Source: PWPS01 sp964573145 (GTDB lineage: Bacteria > Patescibacteriota > Minisyncoccia > Minisyncoccales > PWPS01). Taken from it: a stretch of DNA of 11,211 bases. Positions 4,748 through 11,211 of this stretch are shown here, one piece after another. The stretch lies in NCBI GenBank assembly GCA_964573145.1, contig CAZNIM010000025.1:1-11211 (forward strand), read 5' to 3'. Position 1 is the first letter of the stretch, and each line of letters starts with the position of its first letter. The notes under the pieces are model-generated. The model was not told the DNA's origin and did no database searches. It saw only the letters and a list, made by a program, of their open reading frames with translations. A program made the translations under genes and the position numbers.

Positions 4748-6484
4748 ATGAAAAAAGAAGACAAAGAAATACAACTGGAGAAAGAACGTCACTCATTTTC
4801 TCACCTTCTCGCTTCCGCGGTGTTGAAAAAGTTTCCCGATGCAAAAATAGGAATCGGTCCGGCGATAGATAACGGATTTTATTATGATTTTAAGGATATA
4901 GATATTAACGAAGATGATTTTGAAGAGTTGGAAAAAGAGATGATCAAGTTAATAGAAGAAGATATTCCCTTCGAAAAAGAGATCGTAGATAAAAAAGAGG
5001 CGAAAAAGCTTTTTAAAAACCAGCCTTACAAGCTGGAGCTTCTTGAAGATTTCGAGGGTGAAATATCGATCTATCGAACCGGTGATTTTTATGATCTTTG
5101 TGAGGGTCCTCACGTCGAATCGACCGGTAAATTGAACCCGAAAGCTTTTCAACTGGACCGAACCTCCGGTGCTTACTTCAAAGGGTCGGAAGAAAACGAT
5201 ATGCTTCAAAGAATTTACGGACTCGCCTTCTCCAACCCGAAAGAGCTCAGAAAATATCTCGCCGACAGAAAAGAAGCCGAAAAGAGAGACCATCGATTGA
5301 TCGGAAAGAAGTTGGAATTATTTATGTTCGACGAAGAAGTCGGGCAGGGTCTTCCCTTGTATCTTCCGAACGGAGCGATGCTCAGACATCTTCTGATGGA
5401 GTTCGCCATGAACACTTATTTGGAAAACGATTATCAGATAGTATCCACTCCTCATATCGCCAATGAAAAATTGTGGGAGAAATCGGGACACCTGGAGCAC
5501 TACGCCGAAGACATGTACGGACCACTCAGCGTGGACGATCGAAACTACAGATTAAAACCGATGAATTGCCCTTTTCACGTTAAGATGTACACCTCGAAAA
5601 CCAGGAGTTATCGAGAATTGCCGAAAAGATGGGCCGAAATGGGAACCGTTTATCGTTATGAAAAATCGGGAGAGTTGCACGGCTTAACCCGACCGAGAGG
5701 CTTTACTCAGGATGATGCTCATATAATTTGTAGAGGAGATCAGCTTCAAGAAGAGATACTGAGTGCTTTAAATATAACCAAATACATATACGACACCCTG
5801 GGAATGAGCAATCTGATCTTTAAATTGTCAGTGCGTGATCCGAATAAAAAGGATGATTATTTCGGAACGGATAAAGAATGGAGTAAAGCGGAAAAGGCCC
5901 TGGAAGACGCTTTAAAGGCTTTTGATAAGGATGACTATGTCAAAGATGAAGGAGAGGCCGCTTTTTACGCTCCGAAGATAGATATCGATGCGGTTGATGC
6001 GATGGGTAGAAGGTGGCAACTTTCCACGATTCAAGTGGATTTCAATATCCCCTCCCGCTTCGATATGACCTACATCAATGAAAAAGGAGAGGAGGAAACT
6101 CCTTTCATGATCCACCGAGCGCTTCTCGGCTCTCTGGAAAGATTTCTGGGAGTTTATATAGAACACACCGCCGGAGACTTTCCGGTTTGGCTCACTCCGA
6201 CCCAAGCATGGGTGATTCCGGTTACCGATGATGATGAAGAGTACGCCGCTAAGGTCGTAAAAGAATTAAAAGGGGCCAAAATAAGAACCGTTCTGGAGGG
6301 ACTGACCGACAGCCTTTCCAAAACGATAAGAAACGGTGAAATTCAAAAAATACCATATCTGATAGTAGTCGGAGAAAGAGAAAGAGAAAGTAATAAGGTA
6401 AATGTTCGCTTCAAAGGAGAAAAATTAGGAGAAATGAGCGTCGAAAAATTAATTGAAGATCTTAAAACCAGATCAAAAAAATAG
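4748..6484 (+). CDS. thrS: Threonyl-tRNA synthetase (form without TGS domain)
   Basis: The enzyme attaches threonine to tRNA-Thr in the cytoplasm. The 578-residue product starts almost directly at the editing domain: HSFSH (His15, His19) and DLCEGPH (Asp116, Cys118, His122) are the residues that clear mischarged seryl-tRNA. The usual N-terminal TGS domain of about 60 residues is missing. The class II core has MNCPFH, the motif 2 region GLTRPRGFTQDDAH, and HRALLGSLERF (motif 3). The catalytic zinc ligands are Cys274, His325 and His456. The anticodon-binding domain fills the last 95 or so residues and includes VVGERE. A longer frame from a TTG at 4682 is rejected, because it would place the attenuator terminator inside the coding region. 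The ATG has no SD. Expression is probably controlled by the threonine attenuator just upstream. The stop codon touches the start of the next gene. Confidence 0.97.
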   Translation: MKKEDKEIQLEKERHSFSHLLASAVLKKFPDAKIGIGPAIDNGFYYDFKDIDINEDDFEELEKEMIKLIEEDIPFEKEIVDKKEAKKLFKNQPYKLELLEDFEGEISIYRTGDFYDLCEGPHVESTGKLNPKAFQLDRTSGAYFKGSEENDMLQRIYGLAFSNPKELRKYLADRKEAEKRDHRLIGKKLELFMFDEEVGQGLPLYLPNGAMLRHLLMEFAMNTYLENDYQIVSTPHIANEKLWEKSGHLEHYAEDMYGPLSVDDRNYRLKPMNCPFHVKMYTSKTRSYRELPKRWAEMGTVYRYEKSGELHGLTRPRGFTQDDAHIICRGDQLQEEILSALNITKYIYDTLGMSNLIFKLSVRDPNKKDDYFGTDKEWSKAEKALEDALKAFDKDDYVKDEGEAAFYAPKIDIDAVDAMGRRWQLSTIQVDFNIPSRFDMTYINEKGEEETPFMIHRALLGSLERFLGVYIEHTAGDFPVWLTPTQAWVIPVTDDDEEYAAKVVKELKGAKIRTVLEGLTDSLSKTIRNGEIQKIPYLIVVGERERESNKVNVRFKGEKLGEMSVEKLIEDLKTRSKK

Positions 6485-8098
6485 ATGCAAAAACTTTCAC
6501 CTTCGACAAAAAAGTTAATCGAAAGATACCGCTCTTCGATAAATCAAAAGAAAGAGGTGGACGAAAGTTCTACGATTCATGTTGATGAGATAGCAAAAAG
6601 AGTCGCCTCTTTTTATGATCGGATTCGGGGAATAATAGACTGGAAGGGAGAACACCTCCTCAGGAGAAGCGCAATTGAAAGAGTTCTCAGAAGAAAAACT
6701 TTGCCGAAGGTTAATATTCTAAACGGCGGAGACAAGAAGGTCGATGCCGAATCTTTGATTTTGGAATTGATAAGAGCCGGGCATCTTCCGAACGATAAAA
6801 TAAAAGAATCGAAGATAGACGATGTTCAAAAAGCACTCGATAAATACGTATACATCCTCAACAACTTACCAGAGAAAGAGAGTGACTACGCCATAGATAT
6901 CTATCAATGGTTAACCTCGATAGCCGCTTGTGAAGTTGAAGAAATCCTGAACCCTTCCAAAGAAGAGAAGTTTCTTCTCGAATATATGTTTATGGAGATG
7001 AAAGATAGAGTCGAAGTCGAAGAGGGTTATTTTTCAAAGACGAATCAGAAAACTAAAAATACCCTCCTTTATATTGCGGTTCACAGAGCACTATTCAATC
7101 TCGACGAACCGATAATCACCTATCATCTTTTCAAATACAACTACTCCGAATGGAGTAAGCTTCCGGAAGAAGAGTTAAAGAAGATTGCCGAAAATATATA
7201 CGAAATAAGGAGAAGAATAGAATACTACTTCGACCATAAGCTGGAAACCAAATTTTACCACTTATGTAAAAAACACAGCACTCCTTTTCTCCTTTTGGGA
7301 GATATATTGAAAAACAACCAAAAGGATTTGGAGGGCGCCGTCAGCGACCCGGAAAATCTGGAAAAGAATATTAAATCGGCATATCAGGAACGAGTCGACA
7401 CGATGAGGTCGAGACTCTCCCGTTCAGCCACCTATGCAACGATATCGATATTCATTACCAATGTTGCCGCTCTATACGCCTTGGAGATTCCTCTGGCCGG
7501 TCTGATGGATTATGACTACCCCTTACAGGCGATAATAGTGACTATTTTTATTCCCACTCTGCTGATGGCCGCTTTTGTCTTAACGATATCACCTCCTTCC
7601 AAGGAAAATTTACATAAAGTTATTCTGGAAACCATAAAGACGGTTTACGAAACCGAAAAGCAGGATAAGCTAAAAATAAAAAAGCCGAAAAAGAGAGGTT
7701 TTGCATCCAATTTGATTATCAATACGATTTGGACCCTGAGCCTTTTCGCCAGTATCGCAATAATTATTTACGGACTCAGTCTGGCCAGCTTTCCTCCCCT
7801 TTCCTATCTTATTTTCATAATCTTTTTATCCTTGATATCTTTTGCCGGAACCAAAATCAGGGACCGATCAAAAGAATTGCTGATGATCGAACAAAAAGAG
7901 AGTCTTCTGAACGTCTTATTGGACGTCTTCGCTCTGCCGGTAATCAGGTTGGGTAAATGGTTCACCAACAAGTGGAAAAAGTACAACATCATCTCCATAT
8001 TTTTCAGTGCTCTGATCGATTTACCGTTTATGTCTTTCGTTAAATTTCTGGAGCAGTGGAGGAGCTTTCTCAAAGAGAAGAGAGAAGATATATACTAA
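6485..8098 (+). CDS. Unrecognised multi-pass membrane protein (537 aa)
   Basis: I do not recognise a family. The first 310 residues or so are hydrophilic, charged and predicted mostly helical; I see no catalytic motif. Four hydrophobic segments follow at about 316-340, 347-368, 408-432 and 435-455. A Lys-rich stretch (about 394-404, KLKIKKPKKRG) lies between the second and third and should face the cytoplasm. After the last segment come a charged stretch and two amphipathic or weakly hydrophobic helices (about 474-493 and 501-520). There is no signal peptide, so the large N-terminal domain is probably cytoplasmic. The ATG directly follows the thrS stop codon (TAG-ATG) with no SD, which suggests translational coupling. 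miaB starts 12 bases after its stop. Its place in a tRNA-charging and tRNA-modification operon does not by itself define a role. It could be a lineage-specific envelope protein. Confidence 0.85.
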   Translation: MQKLSPSTKKLIERYRSSINQKKEVDESSTIHVDEIAKRVASFYDRIRGIIDWKGEHLLRRSAIERVLRRKTLPKVNILNGGDKKVDAESLILELIRAGHLPNDKIKESKIDDVQKALDKYVYILNNLPEKESDYAIDIYQWLTSIAACEVEEILNPSKEEKFLLEYMFMEMKDRVEVEEGYFSKTNQKTKNTLLYIAVHRALFNLDEPIITYHLFKYNYSEWSKLPEEELKKIAENIYEIRRRIEYYFDHKLETKFYHLCKKHSTPFLLLGDILKNNQKDLEGAVSDPENLEKNIKSAYQERVDTMRSRLSRSATYATISIFITNVAALYALEIPLAGLMDYDYPLQAIIVTIFIPTLLMAAFVLTISPPSKENLHKVILETIKTVYETEKQDKLKIKKPKKRGFASNLIINTIWTLSLFASIAIIIYGLSLASFPPLSYLIFIIFLSLISFAGTKIRDRSKELLMIEQKESLLNVLLDVFALPVIRLGKWFTNKWKKYNIISIFFSALIDLPFMSFVKFLEQWRSFLKEKREDIY

Positions 8099-8110
8099 AA
8101 ATTTAAGCGA

Positions 8111-9325
8111 ATGAACTTCAGTATCATTACATACGGCTGTCAAATGAATCAAAATGACAGCAAAAGAATCAAGCGTCTATTTGAAAGCTCGGGTCATAAG
8201 GAAACCTCTCAAAAAGAGGCCGATTTAATAATAATCAATTCTTGCTCCGTCCGGGGAAGAGTTATAGACAGAATAAGAGGAAAGGTGAATAATATTCCGA
8301 AGGATAAAACGGTGATATTGACGGGCTGTATACTCGATGAGGAAAAAGAAGAGCTTTCCGGTTTGGTCAATCACCTCTTCAGCATTGAAAACCTTCCCGA
8401 ATGGCACCGCCGATTGAGCTTCTTGATTGACCCACAAAAAGAGGATTATTTTCAAATTGAAGCTTCTCGCAACGGACCGGTCGCCTACCTGCCGATAATG
8501 ACCGGTTGCAATAATTTTTGCAGTTACTGTGCCGTCCCTTATGTTCGAGGAAGAGAGCGATCACGAAAAGAAGAGGATATTATGAAAGAGTTCGAAAGCC
8601 TGGTAAAGGAAGGATTTAAGGAGATTTGGCTTCTGGGTCAAAACGTAAATTCTTACGAATACGGATTCGCCGACTTATTAAAAAAAGTGTCGGCCGTAGA
8701 AGGAGATTTTTGGGTTCGCTTTACCAGCTCACATCCGAAAGATTTTACAAATAAAATAATCAAAGCAATGCAGTCTTCGGAAAAGATAACCGATTACCTC
8801 AATCTTCCGATCCAGTCCGGAGACGATCAAGTGTTAAGAGCGATGAACCGACCCTATTCGGTTAAAGAATATAAAAGGATAATTTCCGCAGTAAGGAGAG
8901 AGATTCCCGAGATAACCCTGTCAACCGATATAATCGTCGGCTTTCCCGGAGAAACCGAAGAAAACTTTGAAAACACTAAAAGCATACTCCGGGAGATAAA
9001 GTACGACATGGCCTACATAGCTCGCTACTCTCCGCGACCGCAAACCGAAGCTTTCAAGCTTGAAGACGATGTTTCTCATAAAGAAAAAAAGAGAAGAGCG
9101 ACCGAACTGACCGATCTTTTAAAAAAGATAAGTTACGAAAAAAATAAAAGGCTGATTGGGGAAACGGTTCAGTTTTTACCACTTCAAAAAAGTGGGGGAT
9201 TCGTAATTGGAAAGACAAAAAAATATAAGACAATAAAGGTAAAATCAAAAGAGATGACCGGCTTTCAAAAAGCCGAAGTGGTAGCAGTCGATTCTTTCGG
9301 TTTAAAAGGCATTTTGAAAAAATGA
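8111..9325 (+). CDS. miaB: tRNA-2-methylthio-N6-isopentenyladenosine(37) synthase MiaB
   Basis: MiaB is a radical SAM methylthiotransferase that adds a methylthio group to i6A37 in tRNAs reading codons that begin with U. The 404-residue product has the N-terminal domain cysteines Cys10 (YGCQMN), Cys45 (NSCSVR) and Cys73 (TGC) for one iron-sulfur cluster. It also has the radical SAM motif CNNFCSYC (Cys133, Cys137, Cys140) for the other. The C-terminal 60 residues resemble a TRAM RNA-binding domain. YGCQMNQNDS and NSCSVR favour MiaB over the relatives RimO and MtaB, and the adjoining miaA supports this. The protein is shorter than E. coli MiaB (474 residues), mainly through a shorter N-terminal domain. 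It lies 12 bases after the upstream gene, with no clear SD, and overlaps miaA by four bases. Confidence 0.93.
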   Translation: MNFSIITYGCQMNQNDSKRIKRLFESSGHKETSQKEADLIIINSCSVRGRVIDRIRGKVNNIPKDKTVILTGCILDEEKEELSGLVNHLFSIENLPEWHRRLSFLIDPQKEDYFQIEASRNGPVAYLPIMTGCNNFCSYCAVPYVRGRERSRKEEDIMKEFESLVKEGFKEIWLLGQNVNSYEYGFADLLKKVSAVEGDFWVRFTSSHPKDFTNKIIKAMQSSEKITDYLNLPIQSGDDQVLRAMNRPYSVKEYKRIISAVRREIPEITLSTDIIVGFPGETEENFENTKSILREIKYDMAYIARYSPRPQTEAFKLEDDVSHKEKKRRATELTDLLKKISYEKNKRLIGETVQFLPLQKSGGFVIGKTKKYKTIKVKSKEMTGFQKAEVVAVDSFGLKGILKK

Positions 9326-10197
9326 AAAAACTAATCGTAATAACCGGACCTACCGGGGCGGGAAAAACTTCACTTTCCATAAGGGTGGCAAAATATTTAA
9401 AAAAGGCCGAAATAATATCGGCCGATTCTCGGCAACTCTACCGAAATATGGATGTCGGTACCGACAAGATCGACAACCGGCAAGGGATTCCCCATCACCT
9501 GATTGACGCAATCGATCCCGACCACACTTTTACCGTTGCTGAATATAAAAAAAGAGCTCGCAAAAAGATATCGGAGATCCAAAAAAGAGGGGCGGTTCCG
9601 ATTCTCTGCGGAGGTAGCTGGTTTTATATAAGAGCGACGGTTGACGGATTAACGCTGCCTCAAGTATCTCCCGATTGGAAATTCAGAAAAAAGATGAGGA
9701 AGCTCTCGAATGAGAAGCTTTTTAAAAAATTAAAAAAGAAAGACCCTCGCAGAGCAAAAAATATTGACAAGCAAAACAAAAGAAGATTGATACGCGCTTT
9801 GGAGATAATAGAAAAAACGGGAAATCCGGTCCCTCCTTTAAAAAAAGATCCTCTTGACTATGAAGTTCTCTTTTTGGGTGTCGATAAGGACCGAGATGAG
9901 TTGGAGATGAAGATAAGAAAACGGGTCGACCTGATGGTTCAAAAAGGGCTGGAAGAAGAAGCTCGAAAAGTGTATGAAAATTATCCCCGAGCGGCTAAGG
10001 AGACAATCGGATACAAAGAGTGGATTCCTTACTTTAAGAAAGAAAAAGATAAAGAGGAGGTTGTAGAAGAGATAAAGATAAATACCAGACAGTTCGCGAT
10101 AAAGCAGATTAATATGCTCAAATCCGAAAATAGAATTTTGTGGATTAAAAACGAAGACGAAGCCCTTGAAGCGACAGAGGTTTATTTGGATAAATAA
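9322..10197 (+). CDS. miaA: tRNA dimethylallyltransferase MiaA
   Basis: MiaA transfers the dimethylallyl group of DMAPP to A37 of tRNAs with A36, making the i6A that MiaB then methylthiolates. The 291-residue product has the P-loop GPTGAGKT (9-16), DSRQLYR (35-41) with the catalytic-site Asp35, and IPHHLID (56-62). It also has RRLIRALEI and a C-terminal GYKEW. The usual GGTxxY motif reads GGSWFY here (97-102), a Thr-to-Ser change with Trp in the middle. The start overlaps the miaB stop as ATGA, indicating translational coupling, so both steps of the modification are made together. It is the last gene of the operon and is followed three bases later by a bidirectional terminator. The supply of DMAPP must come from genes outside this window or from the environment. 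Confidence 0.95.
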   Translation: MKKLIVITGPTGAGKTSLSIRVAKYLKKAEIISADSRQLYRNMDVGTDKIDNRQGIPHHLIDAIDPDHTFTVAEYKKRARKKISEIQKRGAVPILCGGSWFYIRATVDGLTLPQVSPDWKFRKKMRKLSNEKLFKKLKKKDPRRAKNIDKQNKRRLIRALEIIEKTGNPVPPLKKDPLDYEVLFLGVDKDRDELEMKIRKRVDLMVQKGLEEEARKVYENYPRAAKETIGYKEWIPYFKKEKDKEEVVEEIKINTRQFAIKQINMLKSENRILWIKNEDEALEATEVYLDK

Positions 10198-10199
10198 AA

Positions 10200-10230
10200 A
10201 TCGGCCCCACTTGAGAGGCCGATCGTTTTT
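10200..10230. terminator. Bidirectional terminator between miaA and the lipoprotein gene
   Basis: ATCGGCC (10200-10206) and GGCCGAT (10217-10223) form a stem around a 10-base loop. On the plus strand CG and TTTTT (10226-10230) follow. On the minus strand the stem runs into TTTTTATTT (10200-10192). It ends the thrS-miaA operon and the converging lipoprotein gene. Its loop is nearly the same as that of the terminator at 10892-10918. Confidence 0.85.
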
Positions 10231-10828
10231 AATAAACTCTTATCGTCTTGAATTCACTTCCAATCTTATTCCAATTACGGTCATATACTTCCAATCCGAC
10301 CCTCTTATCTCCGGAGCTCGAAAATCTATAAACTATCCTATTATTTCCCTCATCGGGAGGAATAAATCCTTCATGCGGAAAACTCCAAATCCAATAACGG
10401 GCGTTGCGAGGCATTGATCCGACAAATTCATACCTTCTGAAACCTATCCTTTCATATTCGAAACGAACAATCGTCGGTGTATATGATTTTTCAACCCTAT
10501 CGGTCACCGTCTCTCTTCTATGATCGGCTACAACGGTAAGCCTTATTCGAGTCGACTCCAGGGGAGCCGAAACTCTAATTCTTTCCCCTTCAAAGAAGCG
10601 ATCTCCCACTTTCCAAGAAAATTGAGGGTTGCGATAACCTTTAATCTCGGTGCTCGAAGCGTCCAAAATAATATCGCTTCCCCTTTCGGTTATCGTAAAG
10701 TCGGCCTCAAGAAGGAGCTCTTCAGTTTTTCTTTCATGCTCATAAGTGTACTCAACGGTAACTCTGCAACCGGTAAGAAGAAATAAGACGAGTAAAAATA
10801 AGGTTGAAGCAAGGATAATCTTCTTCAC
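10229..10828 (-). CDS. Lipoprotein with two PKD-like beta-sandwich domains
   Basis: The 199-residue product begins MKKIILASTLFLLVLFLLTGC, a basic start, a hydrophobic core and a lipobox LTGC. It should be exported by Sec, lipidated on Cys21 by Lgt and anchored on the outer face of the membrane. The frame is open from a GTG at 10837, but that GTG is part of the SD AGGAGG (10842-10837). The GTG at 10828, eight bases after the SD, is therefore the start. Mature residues from about 42-118 look like a PKD/Ig-like fold (ADF near the start, a FSWKVGDRFFEG turn, then RIRLTVVADHRRE). About 122-199 look like a second copy in which the core reads YWIWSFP. I see no enzyme motif; binding or adhesion at the surface is inferred. 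The partial gene at 10933-11211 is a paralogue. It has its own promoter (10863-10891) and shares the terminator after miaA. Confidence 0.85.
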   Translation of the reverse strand: MKKIILASTLFLLVLFLLTGCRVTVEYTYEHERKTEELLLEADFTITERGSDIILDASSTEIKGYRNPQFSWKVGDRFFEGERIRVSAPLESTRIRLTVVADHRRETVTDRVEKSYTPTIVRFEYERIGFRRYEFVGSMPRNARYWIWSFPHEGFIPPDEGNNRIVYRFSSSGDKRVGLEVYDRNWNKIGSEFKTIRVY

Positions 10829-10836
10829 TTTTTCCA

Positions 10837-10842
10837 CCTCCT
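10837..10842 (-). promoter_or_regulatory. Shine-Dalgarno sequence of the lipoprotein gene
   Basis: AGGAGG on the minus strand (10842-10837), eight bases before the GTG at 10828. It excludes the upstream in-frame GTG at 10837-10835, which begins inside it. Most genes in this window have no SD. Confidence 0.8.
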
Positions 10843-10862
10843 TTTGTTAAAGTTCCGTAAAT

Positions 10863-10891
10863 CTTATACATCTTTTTAAAAAATAAGTCAA
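10863..10891 (-). promoter_or_regulatory. Promoter of the lipoprotein gene
   Basis: On the minus strand TTGACT (10891-10886), a 17-base spacer, and TATAAG (10868-10863). The predicted start is near 10856, giving a leader of about 28 bases before the GTG at 10828. The -35 box directly abuts the terminator of the upstream paralogue, so the two genes are separate transcription units. Confidence 0.75.
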
Positions 10892-10918
10892 ATAAAAGCC
10901 GGCCCCACTTGAGGCCGG
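10892..10918 (-). terminator. Terminator of the partial lipoprotein paralogue
   Basis: On the minus strand CCGGCC (10918-10913), loop TCAAGTGG, GGCCGG (10904-10899), then CTTTTATTT. The same loop sequence is found in the terminator of the neighbouring lipoprotein gene (10223-10200). Confidence 0.8.
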
Positions 10919-10932
10919 TTTGTAGTGCTCTT

Positions 10933-11211
10933 TTACTTTACTTTGACATAGGTCGAATATTCTTCACCTATGTCTTTCATCTCTTCGTCCCAGATTCTGA
11001 GACGAACTTTTTGAGATCCCTTTTCAGGAAACGAATAAGGCATGTCATTTCTTTCGTATACATGCCAGTAATCCTCTCCCGGAAATCTCCAGAGCCAATA
11101 CGCGGCTTCCGGAGGACTTGTAGCTTTAAAATACCACTTGACCCCGATGGCGTCATCTTTCAGTCTGTAGTGATCAATTATTCTAACCTTTGCATACTTT
11201 TCGCTTTCAAA
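10933..11211 (-). CDS. PKD-like domain protein, C-terminal fragment, paralogue of the 10229-10828 lipoprotein
   Basis: The minus strand is open from the window edge (11211) to a TAA at 10935-10933, giving the last 92 residues. The core YWLWRFPGED matches YWIWSFPHEG of the lipoprotein next door. The ends also align along their whole length, with a shared Asn, Phe, Gly, Val, Leu and Asp, then IG and Glu at matching spacing (DIGEEYSTYVKVK beside KIGSEFKTIRVY). The visible part corresponds to the second PKD-like domain and the end of the first. The start, and hence any lipobox, lies outside the window. It has its own terminator and precedes the neighbour's promoter. The likely role is a surface lipoprotein of the same kind; ligand unknown. 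Confidence 0.75.
   Translation of the reverse strand, partial: FESEKYAKVRIIDHYRLKDDAIGVKWYFKATSPPEAAYWLWRFPGEDYWHVYERNDMPYSFPEKGSQKVRLRIWDEEMKDIGEEYSTYVKVK

Noticed and set aside
10166..10417. Plus-strand frame of 83 codons across the end of miaA and the lipoprotein gene
   Set aside because: It crosses the bidirectional terminator at 10200-10230 and opposes a well-supported lipoprotein gene.
1..11211. CRISPR array, insertion sequence, prophage or tRNA gene
   Set aside because: No regularly spaced direct repeats, transposase or integrase motifs, or cloverleaf sequences were seen on either strand.

Overview
The window looks like a stretch of chromosome from a small-genome bacterium, most likely a member of the Patescibacteria (Candidate Phyla Radiation). 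The reasons are moderate AT richness, a threonyl-tRNA synthetase without the usual N-terminal TGS domain, a DnaE that ends just after its OB-fold, compact housekeeping genes that mostly lack Shine-Dalgarno (SD) sequences, and a type IV prepilin start with no Gly before the cleavage point. This assignment rests on protein character alone and is an inference.

Layout. Positions 1-42 hold the first 14 codons of a prepilin gene on the minus strand. It is preceded by two stacked terminator-like hairpins (49-71 and 85-105) and a candidate promoter (153-182). A small basic orphan protein follows (301-636, plus strand); its strong SD lies in a hairpin, and the gene ends at a bidirectional terminator (644-674). 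rnhB (RNase HII, 750-1316, minus) diverges from dnaE (DNA polymerase III alpha, 1405-4569, plus). Next come thrS (4748-6484), an unrecognised membrane protein (6485-8098), miaB (8111-9325) and miaA (9322-10197). These four are tightly packed and probably form one operon, closed by a bidirectional terminator at 10200-10230. The right end carries two minus-strand paralogues: a complete lipoprotein with PKD-like domains (10229-10828) and the last 92 residues of a second copy (10933-11211).

The main discovery is in the 178-base gap between dnaE and thrS. It contains a complete, textbook-like ribosome-mediated attenuator. A 17-residue leader peptide (MKIFESKAKKTTTTSSL, 4606-4659) carries four consecutive threonine codons. 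After it come four RNA segments able to form a 1:2 hairpin, a perfect 12-bp 2:3 antiterminator, and a 3:4 terminator followed by a U-tract, all directly before thrS. A good promoter (4571-4598) would start transcription within about one base of the leader ATG, so the leader peptide would be read from a leaderless or nearly leaderless RNA. I see no T-box. This predicts that scarce charged tRNA-Thr relieves termination and raises expression of thrS and probably of the whole operon.

The genes mostly serve core information processing: replication (dnaE), RNA-primer and ribonucleotide removal (rnhB), tRNA charging (thrS) and tRNA A37 modification (miaA then miaB). The flanks serve the cell surface (prepilin and lipoproteins).
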